NCBI RefSeq assembly: GCF_002102475.1
Contig: NZ_MSQD01000018.1
Span: 1-39,335 of the forward strand
Length of the DNA: 39,335 bases
From: Thermoanaerobacterium sp. PSU-2
GTDB lineage: Bacteria; Bacillota; Thermoanaerobacteria; Thermoanaerobacterales; Thermoanaerobacteraceae
Direction: 5' to 3'
In this document: piece by piece, positions 1-7,831 of the stretch
Layout: each line of letters opens with the position of its first letter
Position numbering within the stretch: the first letter of the stretch is position 1
The notes under the pieces: generated by a model
Told to the model about the DNA's origin: nothing
Databases searched by the model: none
The model's input: only the letters and a program-made list of their open reading frames with translations
Program-made: the position numbers and the translations under genes

Positions 1-30
1 TTTCCCTCGCCGCTTATCGCGACATCGTCT

Positions 31-59
31 ATCTTACCACATTATCTTCTCTCTGTCAA
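31..59 (-). promoter_or_regulatory. Strong sigma-A promoter (P2) firing leftward out of the window
   Basis: On the minus strand TTGACA (54-59) and TAAGAT (31-36) are separated by exactly 17 bases. Transcription would start near position 24 and run off the left end. No coding frame lies downstream within the window. With the upstream promoter at 121-149 it forms a tandem pair, as found before Firmicute rRNA operons. The promoter is read directly; the rRNA target is inference. Confidence 0.72.
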
Positions 60-120
60 CTGCTTTCTGTCTGGTATTTTGTGGTGTCTTTATTCGCTCC
101 TCAAAGAAGCGACGTATGTT

Positions 121-149
121 AATATACCACTTCTAAAAAAATATATCAA
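121..149 (-). promoter_or_regulatory. Upstream tandem promoter (P1) firing leftward
   Basis: On the minus strand TTGATA (144-149) and TATATT (121-126) are separated by 17 bases. The start point would be about 90 bases upstream of that of the 31-59 promoter. That spacing resembles the P1/P2 pairs of Firmicute rRNA operons. Confidence 0.6.
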
Positions 150-175
150 CATTAAAATATGTCTATATAAATCAA

Positions 176-220
176 AATAGACGAGATAATGCAGAAATTA
201 CCGCAATTTTCTCGTCTATT
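176..220 (-). terminator. Hairpin terminator after the Gfo/Idh/MocA gene
   Basis: An 11-bp perfect stem (176-186 with 210-220) encloses a 23-base AT-rich loop and is followed on the minus strand by a T-rich stretch. It lies 15 bases beyond the dehydrogenase stop codon and separates that gene from the leftward tandem promoters. Confidence 0.55.
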
Positions 221-234
221 CTCCTTTTTACGAC

Positions 235-1359
235 TTAAAGTTTTATCAAAGAACCGTCATCTTTCGCGGATTCTATTATTTTGTCTATCACTAACTGACT
301 TTTATAAGCTTCATCAAAAGTTGGTGTTTCTTTATGTACTATTTTCCCCTCTACAATGTTTAAGAAGAAATTCATAAGGCTTGCTAAATGCATGTCTACC
401 ATAAATCCCAATGAATACTTAGGATCTGGATATATAGTTTCTAAGTATTTTGAAAATATACTTTTATTTTTATAAGCGCCAATCGTATATTGATTTTCAT
501 TTTTTACATATAGATGAGCATATCTGGGCTCCTTTGTAGATATTTTTATTGAACCTTTTGTACCATATATTAAAAATTGTGTTTCTTCCTCAATTTCTGC
601 AGATATCCTCGATGTCTCAACAGTACCCCAAGCACCATTTTTCATGGTTATTCGCACTTCTGTCCAATCGTCTACGTCTACTTCTTCGTAATCGCCTACA
701 GTCTTCGATACAGGCCTTTCTTTAAAATATGTCTTTGAGTTTGCTCGAACTTCATCTACTTCTCCTAACATAAATCGAACAGCATCAATAAGATGTATGC
801 CCAGATCTATTATTGAACCGCCACCAGATGTATCAAAGCGCATTTTCCACGACATAGGTCTTTTCGGGTCCAAATATCCGGAGTGCAACATTAAAGCTTT
901 AAAATTAAGCACATCTCCTATTTCACCATTTTTAATCATATCCCTTGCTTGGTTTATTGCAGGCATAAATCTGTACATCAAAGCTGCTTGATTTATTATA
1001 TTTTTATCATTTGCCATGTTTGCCAGCTCTAACGCTTCTTCACCATTTAATCCAATAGGTTTTTCAAGGTACACATTCAAATTTCTTTTCATTACTTCGA
1101 TGGCTTGTTGTTTGTGTAAGAAATTAGGAGTACATATATCAACAGCATTTAAGTTTTTATCTTCTAACAATTCGTCAACGGTTTTTACACCGCCTTCAAA
1201 AAAGTAAGGTATACCATTTATGTCATTTTTACATACTGAGCCGAATTTGATTTTAAATGGTAGGTTTTTAAAAATCAAAGGCATTGCAAAACATGCGGTA
1301 GCATGAATAGTCCCAATGTATCCCAAACCCACAAATCCTAATTTTATTTCCTTTGCCAT
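235..1359 (-). CDS. Gfo/Idh/MocA family NAD(P)-dependent oxidoreductase
   Basis: A 374-residue soluble dehydrogenase of the glucose-fructose oxidoreductase/inositol dehydrogenase family. The N-terminus reads KLGFVGLGYIGTIHA, a Rossmann GxGxxG nucleotide-binding loop. YLEKPIGLNGEEA near residue 90 carries the family EKP motif, whose lysine is catalytic. GGGSIIDLGIHLIDAVRFM is the typical GGG-D-G-H-D stretch of the C-terminal substrate domain. The start is the ATG at 1359, because AAAGGGTG lies 6 bases upstream; an in-frame extension to 1389 has no such site. Substrate specificity cannot be read; sugars or cyclitols are usual. It is a single-gene unit closed by the hairpin at 176-220. Confidence 0.88.
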   Translation of the reverse strand: MAKEIKLGFVGLGYIGTIHATACFAMPLIFKNLPFKIKFGSVCKNDINGIPYFFEGGVKTVDELLEDKNLNAVDICTPNFLHKQQAIEVMKRNLNVYLEKPIGLNGEEALELANMANDKNIINQAALMYRFMPAINQARDMIKNGEIGDVLNFKALMLHSGYLDPKRPMSWKMRFDTSGGGSIIDLGIHLIDAVRFMLGEVDEVRANSKTYFKERPVSKTVGDYEEVDVDDWTEVRITMKNGAWGTVETSRISAEIEEETQFLIYGTKGSIKISTKEPRYAHLYVKNENQYTIGAYKNKSIFSKYLETIYPDPKYSLGFMVDMHLASLMNFFLNIVEGKIVHKETPTFDEAYKSQLVIDKIIESAKDDGSLIKL

Positions 1360-1452
1360 AGCAAACACCCTTTCGTTAAAAATTACCATATTATCTATTT
1401 ATAAATTATACTACATACCTGTATGATTATAAAATTCATCAGAAATCAAAAA

Positions 1453-1471
1453 GCGGAGGCAATCGCTCCGC
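1453..1471 (-). terminator. Rho-independent terminator after the lipoprotein gene
   Basis: The minus strand reads GCGGAG, a 7-base loop, CTCCGC, then TTTTTGATTT. It starts about 10 bases past the stop codon of the 1482-2648 gene. Confidence 0.8.
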
Positions 1472-1481
1472 ATCAAAATTT

Positions 1482-2648
1482 TTAGTTTATTAAATCAACA
1501 GTATAGCTTAGATTATTGTCATTAACACCAATTTTAACTGTTGATGGATCTATTTCATTCCCAATAGAAAAACCTAAGTATGTATTTATATCTACTATCG
1601 GCGAAAAAGCATACAGTGTCTTCTTTGATTTTCCACTTGCTTCATCGACGATAAAAATATCACCTGTGTCATTCCTTTTTACAAAATAATAGGACTTTTT
1701 TCCAAAGATGTCTTTTGATATGTTTATTACATTTCCATCAACCTTGTAAAACTTTTTTTCGTCGATGTTGTATATGATGCTATCATTCTCATCTGCATCT
1801 TTTAAAAGTATGTTGTCATCTTTATACATTGCACTTCCTATTTTAAATCCGACATCATAATTATTTAAGCTTTTACCCGTTAGCACATCTCTTAAGGTAA
1901 ATGTCTTATCTTCGTAAGCATACAAATTGTCATAATCTATGCATATCAAGTTGCCAGACGATATTTTGCTGTCATCTTTAAATATTCCATTGCCATCATA
2001 AAACACCTTTCCCATGTCATCAATACATACATTATTAGCATCAAATGGAAGGTTTTTAGCATATATTTTAAAATTGTCTAAATTTACAATATACGCTTTT
2101 GATGGTTTATCATCATCTAACAAAACTAAGTATTTTTCCAAGGGCGACCAATTGACATTTACTTTATCAATATCACCTGAATATATATTACGAAGTTCAC
2201 CTGTATTAACATTTATTAAATATATTTCATCATCCGACAAACTATTGCCTCCTACCGCAAAATTTCCATAAGGACTGAATATAAATTTTGTCGATTTATT
2301 GCCTTGGAAATACTTTAAATTGATTTTTTCTGCATCTATTACCTTGTAAAACTTTTTGTTTCTAAATAGCACCAAAGCTTTTCCATCGTATATAAGAAGC
2401 TTGTCGTAATTTGCAAATACAATTTTCTTATAAGCATTGTCATCCGCATTTGAGTAAACAAAATTGTACTGAGGAAGATTGACTTCAGGAAGTCCGTAAT
2501 ACAATTTTTTATAATCTACTTCCATTTTATTAACTTCTTTGTTCTTTACTGTGTTTGCCGTTTTAACGCTATTTTCAACAGGTTTTGCTTTCCCACACGA
2601 CACAAGAATTGCACATGCCAAAATAACTAACACAGCTATTTTTCTCAT
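1482..2648 (-). CDS. Secreted lipoprotein, probably beta-propeller (unknown function)
   Basis: A 388-residue protein with a clear type II signal peptide: MRKIAVLVILACAILVSCG, lipobox LVSC with Cys18. After about 40 low-complexity residues come repeated short beta-strand patterns with YDGxxxF, LINVNTGEL and FIVDEASGK segments, resembling TolB/WD40-like propeller blades. This suggests a membrane-anchored scaffold or sensor outside the cell, but no catalytic motif is visible and the specific role is unknown. AAAGG lies 10 bases before the ATG. It is transcribed from its own promoter at 2701-2729 and ends at a strong terminator, so it is monocistronic. The propeller call is inference from the repeat pattern. 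Confidence 0.75.
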   Translation of the reverse strand: MRKIAVLVILACAILVSCGKAKPVENSVKTANTVKNKEVNKMEVDYKKLYYGLPEVNLPQYNFVYSNADDNAYKKIVFANYDKLLIYDGKALVLFRNKKFYKVIDAEKINLKYFQGNKSTKFIFSPYGNFAVGGNSLSDDEIYLINVNTGELRNIYSGDIDKVNVNWSPLEKYLVLLDDDKPSKAYIVNLDNFKIYAKNLPFDANNVCIDDMGKVFYDGNGIFKDDSKISSGNLICIDYDNLYAYEDKTFTLRDVLTGKSLNNYDVGFKIGSAMYKDDNILLKDADENDSIIYNIDEKKFYKVDGNVINISKDIFGKKSYYFVKRNDTGDIFIVDEASGKSKKTLYAFSPIVDINTYLGFSIGNEIDPSTVKIGVNDNNLSYTVDLIN

Positions 2649-2700
2649 TATTGAACAACCTTTCGTTTTTTTATTAAATTATATGCCAAATCAAATCCAT

Positions 2701-2729
2701 TTTATACCAATCATAACACGCTTGTGCAA
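2701..2729 (-). promoter_or_regulatory. Promoter of the lipoprotein gene
   Basis: On the minus strand TTGCAC (2724-2729) and TATAAA (2701-2706) are spaced by 17 bases. It lies back to back with the rubredoxin promoter. Confidence 0.5.
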
Positions 2730-2755
2730 AATTTGGAATAAAATCATTTTCAATA

Positions 2756-2785
2756 TTGATTTTGGCTATTCTTAGCTGATATAAT
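2756..2785 (+). promoter_or_regulatory. Promoter of the rubredoxin gene
   Basis: TTGATT (2756-2761), an 18-base spacer and a perfect TATAAT (2780-2785), about 30 bases before the rubredoxin ATG. Confidence 0.65.
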
Positions 2786-2821
2786 ATAGTTATAGATAAA
2801 AAAAAGAAAGGGTTGAGAAAT

Positions 2822-2980
2822 ATGGAAAAATGGGAATGCACAGTTTGCGGGTACATATATGATCCAGAAGTTGGCGACCCAACGCAAAATATACCACCAG
2901 GAACTAAGTTTGAAGATTTGCCAGATGATTGGGTATGCCCTGATTGTGGTGTAGGAAAGGATCAGTTTGAAAAACTATAA
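2822..2980 (+). CDS. Rubredoxin
   Basis: A 52-residue protein starting [19 protein letters not shown]. Four cysteines in two CxxC knuckles, C6-x2-C9-G-Y and C39-P-D-C42-G, bind the single Fe. The conserved [12 protein letters not shown] segment and aromatic core (W4, Y11, Y13, F30, W37) match classical rubredoxins, and the length is typical. It carries one electron in the cytoplasm, in anaerobes commonly for O2 or superoxide detoxification (rubrerythrin, superoxide reductase, flavodiiron proteins) or other reductases. None of those partners is adjacent. The ribosome site GAAAGGG lies upstream, with a dedicated promoter and a strong terminator, so it is a one-gene unit. It is the only plus-strand gene in the first 7 kb. 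Confidence 0.97.
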   Translation: MEKWECTVCGYIYDPEVGDPTQNIPPGTKFEDLPDDWVCPDCGVGKDQFEKL

Positions 2981-2981
2981 A

Positions 2982-3004
2982 AATAAGGAGCATTGCTCCT
3001 TATT
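2982..3004. terminator. Bidirectional terminator between rubredoxin and the YetF-type gene
   Basis: A 10-bp perfect stem (2982-2991 with 2995-3004) and a 3-base loop, followed by T on the plus strand and preceded by A. It directly follows the rubredoxin stop and contains the minus-strand stop codon of the converging gene at 3000. Confidence 0.9.
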
Positions 3005-3704
3005 TTTTTGTAACGTATAGTATGTCATTTGTTTCATATACTGCAAGAAAAACGTCTTTAAAATTCGATATGCTGTAAGCGTGCAAATTTTCCATAAGCC
3101 ACTTTTCATCTTTTCCAATCATCTCTAAATTTCTGTGCAACACTATTCCATCTTCAATGATAGCTATAGGAGCATGTATAGGGGCCTTTCTTATGTCCAG
3201 ATCCTTCAATGTCACACTTTGACTGTCTACATTCTTTATTATACTTATCTTCCCGTTGCTTTCTAAATATGCAGCATGAACATCTCTAACACTCAAAACA
3301 TTGTGGAGTCTAAGCTCTGTCATCAGCAAATCTAAGTCTATTTTGCCTTTTTTTAATCCGCTTTTTATGATTTCACCTTCATATATAAGCGGTATGACAT
3401 CCAAATCAACCATTTTCCTTAATTTAGTGTATTTCATCGTAAAAAAATTAAACAGAATGTACAAAACAGCAAATGTTACACTTGTAATCACAGGGCCCCT
3501 CAAACCTAAACTGCTGTCAGAAAGTTGATGAGCAATGATGTTTCCAAAGGCTATAGATATGACAAAATCGCTCATCTTCATATTAGAAAGAGTTCTCTGC
3601 CCCATTATTCTTAAAAGAAACAAAAGTAAAACATAAGCAGTTAATGCTCTTAAAACCCATGAGGCCAATGTAAGGTCGCCGTATCCTTCCCAAAACTTTT
3701 GCAT
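3000..3704 (-). CDS. DUF421 (YetF/YcaP-type) membrane protein
   Basis: A 234-residue protein with three predicted N-terminal membrane segments (about residues 16-33, 46-60 and 66-84) and a cytoplasmic C-terminal domain. LLRIMGQRTLSNMKMSDFVISIAFGNI is the family signature region of DUF421 proteins such as Bacillus YetF. The C-terminal domain contains the typical RxHNVLSVRDVHAAYLESNGKIS-like strand pattern. In bacilli relatives are linked to sporulation or membrane stress, but no biochemical activity is established. GAGGTG precedes the ATG by 5 bases. It starts 37 bases after nadC and no terminator intervenes, so it may be the last gene of the nad transcript. Confidence 0.85.
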   Translation of the reverse strand: MQKFWEGYGDLTLASWVLRALTAYVLLLFLLRIMGQRTLSNMKMSDFVISIAFGNIIAHQLSDSSLGLRGPVITSVTFAVLYILFNFFTMKYTKLRKMVDLDVIPLIYEGEIIKSGLKKGKIDLDLLMTELRLHNVLSVRDVHAAYLESNGKISIIKNVDSQSVTLKDLDIRKAPIHAPIAIIEDGIVLHRNLEMIGKDEKWLMENLHAYSISNFKDVFLAVYETNDILYVTKK

Positions 3705-3741
3705 TGTATCACCTCATGGTTATTGTTCCACTTAACACATC

Positions 3742-4569
3742 TTATAAATCATAACTTATATCAAGCGCCTTTACCGAATGAGTAATTGCACCAACTGATA
3801 TAATATCAACGCCTGTTTTAGCCACTTGCAATATATTGTCTTCATTGATATTTCCAGATGCCTCTAATATTGCTTTGCCATCAGTTATTTCAACAGCTTC
3901 CTTCATCATGCCAATAGTCATGTTATCAAGCATTATAATATCTGCTCCGTATTTCAGCGCTTCTTTCAGCTCGTGGATCGTCTCAACCTCTATTTCTATT
4001 TTCTTAGTATGGGAAACACTGTTTTTGATCATAGTCAATGCGTTTTTAATTCCTCCAACTGCTTTTATGTGATTATCTTTTATTAAAATCCCGTCAGATA
4101 AATTGTACCTATGATTAATACCACCGCCTACCAAAACTGCATATTTGTCAAAATACCTTAAGCCAGGCATCGTCTTTCGCGTATCTGTCAATTGAGCCTT
4201 AGTTTCACTTATTATGTCCTTAAGCATCCTGACGTATGTGGCTATTCCTGACATCCTCTGCATAAGGTTTAGTGCGACTCGTTCCGCCTTAAGGCAAGAA
4301 TTCAGTTCACCATAAGTCTCTAATATCAAATCACCTTTTTTAACAGCATCACCATCTTTAAAATACTTTACATGCTCTATATCTTTATCAAAAGCATTAA
4401 AAACCATCAAAAAAGCATCAATACCAGCTATTATACCGTCAGCCTTTGCATATAAATATCCTTTAGCTTTTACACCTTTAGTTATAAGCAAATCTGTAGT
4501 AATGTCGCCCCACGTTAAATCCTCCAAAATATAGTTATCTATCAATTTTTGTGCTATAATCCTGTCCAT
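3742..4569 (-). CDS. nadC: Nicotinate-nucleotide diphosphorylase (carboxylating)
   Basis: NadC, 275 residues: converts quinolinate and PRPP to nicotinate mononucleotide with release of CO2, third step of NAD synthesis. Visible signatures are DLTWGDITTDLL near the N-terminus, ERVALNLMQRMSGIAT, then TDTRKTMPGLR, KYAVLVGGGINHRYNL and ILIKDNHI (phosphate and quinolinate binding), and IEIEVET and MLDNM in the barrel. The reading frame overlaps the 3' end of nadB. The ATG at 4569 has AGGAG only at a long 15-base distance. The in-frame ATG at 4584 sits directly on the same AGGAG, so the start remains uncertain by five codons. Third gene of nadA-nadB-nadC. Confidence 0.95.
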   Translation of the reverse strand: MDRIIAQKLIDNYILEDLTWGDITTDLLITKGVKAKGYLYAKADGIIAGIDAFLMVFNAFDKDIEHVKYFKDGDAVKKGDLILETYGELNSCLKAERVALNLMQRMSGIATYVRMLKDIISETKAQLTDTRKTMPGLRYFDKYAVLVGGGINHRYNLSDGILIKDNHIKAVGGIKNALTMIKNSVSHTKKIEIEVETIHELKEALKYGADIIMLDNMTIGMMKEAVEITDGKAILEASGNINEDNILQVAKTGVDIISVGAITHSVKALDISYDL

Positions 4570-6139
4570 CAAAATAAATTTCATCTCCTTTTATCAATAT
4601 ATGTCTTCTGTACATTTCATTTTCTTCCGGGTAATCAGTTCTAAAATGACTTCCTCTGCTTTCCTTTCTTAAAAGAGCAGATATTGTCATGTACTTGCTT
4701 AAAATGTATAAACTTAAAAGTTCGCTTTTCGCCCTATCATCTGCATTCATGTAAAGTATATCTCCATGAAGTTTTAGCCAATTAAGCATTGTTTTTAAGC
4801 TGCTTTCACTTCTTATAATGCCAACATTCGCCTCCATAAGATGCTGCAGCTTATGCCTCAGTTTATTTACATCTATTTCCATATCAATCTTATCATAATT
4901 GTAGAAATGAGAAGGTACAATCTTATTGTTTAAATATTTTTTTGAATCGCTAACAGCCCTCGTGGAAAAAACTAAACCTTCCAACAATGAATTGCTGGCA
5001 AGCCTATTAGCTCCTTGTACGCCAGTACAAGCACATTCTCCACAAGCGTAAAGCCCTTTTATAGTAGTTTCTCCGTTTAGATCTGTAGCGATTCCACCCA
5101 TATAATAATGTGCAGCAGGTGATACAGGTATATAATCTTTTTCAATGTCAATACCCATTTTTTCAATTTTTTCGAATATAGAAGGAAAGCGCCTCTTAAA
5201 CAAACTTTTGTCTATATTTGAAACATCCAAGTATACATAATCTATTTTGCTTTTGCGTATTTCGCTTAAAATTGCTCTGGAAACCACGTCCCGTGGCGCA
5301 AGCTCTTTTAACTCATGATAAAATGGCATAAACCTTACACCTTTTTCGTTTCTAAGTATGCCACCTTCACCTCTTATAGCTTCAGTAATGAGAAACCTTT
5401 CCCCATCCTTGCCATGCAGTGCGGTCGGATGAAACTGCATGAATTCCATATCTTTCAACACTGCACCTTGTCTTGCTGCAAGTGAAATGCCATCACCCGT
5501 TGATGTGTCAGGATTTGTCGTATTTAAAAAAAGATTTCCGGCACCGCCCGTTGCTAATACAACCACTTTTGCCCACACGATGAAAAATTGATTTGAAACC
5601 AAGTTCTTCGCTAAAACACCTTTCACCATATTATCTTTTACAAGCAAATCAAGAACTAAAGTATCCTCGAAAATTTTGACACCATCTAAAACAGATATAA
5701 GTCCATTTATTATTTCTCTACCAGTGTAATCTCCCGCATGTATTATCCTATTTGCAGAATGTGCCCCTTCCCTTCCTAGCTCAAGCTGACCATCCTTCTT
5801 GTCAAAGTTAACGCCCAAATCAATAAGGCTCTTAATATTTAATGGCGCCTCTTTAACTAAGACTTCTACAGCTTCTCTGTCACATAGCCCCGCACCAGCA
5901 TAAACAGTATCTTCTATGTGAGACTGAAAGCTATCTACTTGAGATATTACACAGGCTATACCGCCCTGTGCCAATGATGAACTTGAGTGGGAAAGTCTAT
6001 CTTTGGTCAACAAAAAAACTTCTCCATAGTCCTTTGCCAAATAGGCTGCATTAAGGCCAGCTATACCACTGCCAACTATTGCATAATCGCTCATGTAGCT
6101 TTCCACTTCATTAGAATCAAAATTTACGCTGTAGCTCAT
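4535..6139 (-). CDS. nadB: L-aspartate oxidase
   Basis: NadB, 534 residues: a FAD enzyme oxidising L-aspartate to iminoaspartate, first step of NAD synthesis; in anaerobes fumarate can reoxidise the flavin. The FAD-binding loop is DYAIVGSGIAGLNAAYLA near residue 18. The family motif SSSLAQGGIACV follows. AREGAHS-like EGAHSANRIIHAGDYTGREI, LKDMEFMQFHPTAL and the C-terminal AAHYYMGGIATD and GECACTGVQGANRLASNSLLE stretches are all typical of NadB and succinate dehydrogenase flavoproteins. Its ATG overlaps the nadA stop (ATGA), implying translational coupling. A second in-frame ATG 15 codons in (MSDYAIVG) could be the true start, as many homologues begin there. Confidence 0.95.
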   Translation of the reverse strand: MSYSVNFDSNEVESYMSDYAIVGSGIAGLNAAYLAKDYGEVFLLTKDRLSHSSSSLAQGGIACVISQVDSFQSHIEDTVYAGAGLCDREAVEVLVKEAPLNIKSLIDLGVNFDKKDGQLELGREGAHSANRIIHAGDYTGREIINGLISVLDGVKIFEDTLVLDLLVKDNMVKGVLAKNLVSNQFFIVWAKVVVLATGGAGNLFLNTTNPDTSTGDGISLAARQGAVLKDMEFMQFHPTALHGKDGERFLITEAIRGEGGILRNEKGVRFMPFYHELKELAPRDVVSRAILSEIRKSKIDYVYLDVSNIDKSLFKRRFPSIFEKIEKMGIDIEKDYIPVSPAAHYYMGGIATDLNGETTIKGLYACGECACTGVQGANRLASNSLLEGLVFSTRAVSDSKKYLNNKIVPSHFYNYDKIDMEIDVNKLRHKLQHLMEANVGIIRSESSLKTMLNWLKLHGDILYMNADDRAKSELLSLYILSKYMTISALLRKESRGSHFRTDYPEENEMYRRHILIKGDEIYFDGQDYSTKIDR

Positions 6140-7044
6140 TTTACATCTAACATCCTTCTAATTGGAATAATAGCTTTTTGTCTAATATCGTCAGGGACTT
6201 TTACCTCTGGCCGCAAATTCTCAAGACTATACAAAACATCTTCAATTTTCGTCTTCTTCATGTTGGGACATACCAGCTTATTAGAAGGAAGTATGAATTT
6301 TTTATCAGGATATTTTTTCTGCAATTGATGTAATATGCCATCTTCTGTGCATATTATAAATTCACTGGCATTGCTGTCTTTTACAAATTTTATCATACCA
6401 GATGTAGAGAAAACTCCATCTGCAATATCTAAAACATCTTCTCTGCACTCTGGATGAGCCAATACCACTGCTTCAGGATATTTTTCCTTTGTCAATTGGA
6501 CTTCAAGTCTTGACAACTTATTGTGAGTATTACAGTATCCTTGCCAAATTATCATATTTCTCCCTGTCACCTTTTCTACATAGCGTCCCAAATTTTTGTC
6601 TGGGACAAAGATAATCTCTTTCTCCTTTGGTATTGTATTTACTACTTTTACAGCATTGGCAGATGTACAGCATATATCGCTTAACGCTTTTACTTCTGCA
6701 GTAGTGTTGACATAGCTTACAACATAAGCATCTGGGTGTTGTTCTTTTAACCTTAAAAGTCCATCATAGTCAGCCATTTCAGCCATAGGGCAACCTGCAC
6801 CTATATTTGGAAGAAGTACCATCTTATCAGGTGACAGTATGCTGGCGGTTTCAGCCATAAAGTGGACACCGCAAAATACGACTACATCTGCATCTGTCTC
6901 TGCCGCCTTCCTTGATAATTCCAGTGAATCTCCAATGAAATCAGCGATATCTTGAATCTCTGGTCTTTGATAAAAATGACTTAATATAACTGCATTTCGC
7001 TCTTTCTTAAGCTTATCTATTTTATTTAAAATGTCTTTATCCAT
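6136..7044 (-). CDS. nadA: Quinolinate synthase
   Basis: NadA, 302 residues: condenses iminoaspartate and dihydroxyacetone phosphate to quinolinate using an oxygen-sensitive [4Fe-4S] cluster. The three cluster cysteines of the family are visible: C85 (GAGCPMAEM), C171 (QGYCNTHNK) and C259 (VCPNMKKT). HFYQRPEIQDIADFIGDSL at the N-terminus and HPECREDVLDIADGVFSTSGM are further hallmarks. GGGG lies 8 bases before the ATG. First gene of the nadABC operon, driven from 7075-7103. An intact NadABC set means the cell can make NAD from aspartate. Confidence 0.97.
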   Translation of the reverse strand: MDKDILNKIDKLKKERNAVILSHFYQRPEIQDIADFIGDSLELSRKAAETDADVVVFCGVHFMAETASILSPDKMVLLPNIGAGCPMAEMADYDGLLRLKEQHPDAYVVSYVNTTAEVKALSDICCTSANAVKVVNTIPKEKEIIFVPDKNLGRYVEKVTGRNMIIWQGYCNTHNKLSRLEVQLTKEKYPEAVVLAHPECREDVLDIADGVFSTSGMIKFVKDSNASEFIICTEDGILHQLQKKYPDKKFILPSNKLVCPNMKKTKIEDVLYSLENLRPEVKVPDDIRQKAIIPIRRMLDVK

Positions 7045-7074
7045 TTGTATTTCCCCTTTTATAAATTTAATAAT

Positions 7075-7103
7075 ATTTTAGCACTTGTATAGTTTATTGT
7101 CTA
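7075..7103 (-). promoter_or_regulatory. Promoter of the nadABC operon
   Basis: TAGACA (7098-7103) and TAAAAT (7075-7080) on the minus strand with 17-base spacing, about 30 bases upstream of nadA. The -35 overlaps an inverted repeat TATAG-N8-CTATA (7088-7105). A repressor such as NiaR could bind there, but I cannot match a known consensus with confidence. Confidence 0.6.
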
Positions 7104-7225
7104 TAATGCTGTATATACATAGAAGTGTGATTTCTTTTATTTGCTACTAATATTGTCTTATAAAAAAGCTTTTTATATGCCAACTAAAAATTTTATTATA
7201 TACTAAAACATTGCGCTGTATGATT

Positions 7226-7253
7226 TTGTATGGTGAGAAAATAGTAATATAAT
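7226..7253 (+). promoter_or_regulatory. Promoter of the DUF2148 gene
   Basis: TTGTAT (7226-7231), 16-base spacer, TATAAT (7248-7253), 33 bases before the ATG at 7287. It diverges from the nadABC promoter. Confidence 0.55.
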
Positions 7254-7286
7254 ATTGTTGTGATAAAAATAAATGGAGGGATTTCA

Positions 7287-7802
7287 ATGAATGTTATCGA
7301 ATTAGCAGCAGAACTCATGGCTTTGTCTGCAAGAACAGCACCAAAAGCATCCGGTCAAGACTTTATAGAGACAAAAGTCATAACCGGAGACGATTTAAAA
7401 AGACTTAATGAAGATATGGTTAAATACGGAATAGAATCTGGAAAGAAAAATTTCGATAGGGACGGCAAAAATGTCGAAAGATCTGGCGCCGTGCTGCTTG
7501 TTTCTCTTAACAAGCCAAAAAAAGCTGGTTTAAACTGCGGAGCTTGCGGATACAACAAGTGCGATGAGCTGCCAGATTTCAAAAAAGGAACAGAATTTGA
7601 CGGCCCTATGTGCGCTTGGAGGCTTATCGATCTGGGCATTGCAATAGGATCTGCAGTGAAAACTGCCAGCATGCTAAACGTAGACAACCGAATAATGTAC
7701 AGGATCGGCATAAGCGCAAAGAGATTAAATCTTATAGATGGTGAAATCGTAGTAGGCATACCGTTGTCAGCTACGGGAAAAAACATATACTTTGATAGAT
7801 AA
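7287..7802 (+). CDS. DUF2148 ferredoxin-like domain protein
   Basis: A 171-residue cytoplasmic protein with a cysteine cluster C84-x2-C87-x4-C92 (NCGACGYNKC) and a later C109 (GPMCAWRLIDLG), a pattern suited to an Fe-S cluster. The C-terminal IGSAVKTASMLNVDNRIMYRIG and VGIPLSATGKNIYFDR blocks match the DUF2148 family of clostridia and archaea, whose function is not established. The ATG at 7287 follows GGAGGG by 6 bases; the longer frame from 7260 lacks a site. It has its own promoter, faces away from nadABC and ends at a shared hairpin. A redox role is inference from the cysteines. Confidence 0.88.
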   Translation: MNVIELAAELMALSARTAPKASGQDFIETKVITGDDLKRLNEDMVKYGIESGKKNFDRDGKNVERSGAVLLVSLNKPKKAGLNCGACGYNKCDELPDFKKGTEFDGPMCAWRLIDLGIAIGSAVKTASMLNVDNRIMYRIGISAKRLNLIDGEIVVGIPLSATGKNIYFDR

Positions 7803-7829
7803 AAAGGGCATGGCAATAACCATGTCCTT
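7802..7829. terminator. Bidirectional terminator between the DUF2148 and YitT genes
   Basis: An 11-bp stem with one G-U pair (7802-7812 with 7819-7829) and a 6-base loop; the minus-strand side is followed by TTTTTA. It closes both converging units. Confidence 0.75.
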
Positions 7830-7831
7830 TC

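Noticed and set aside
95..110. Short hairpin CGCTCC...GAAGCG near the left edge
   Set aside because: Contains a mismatch in a short stem and lies between tandem promoters; no clear role.
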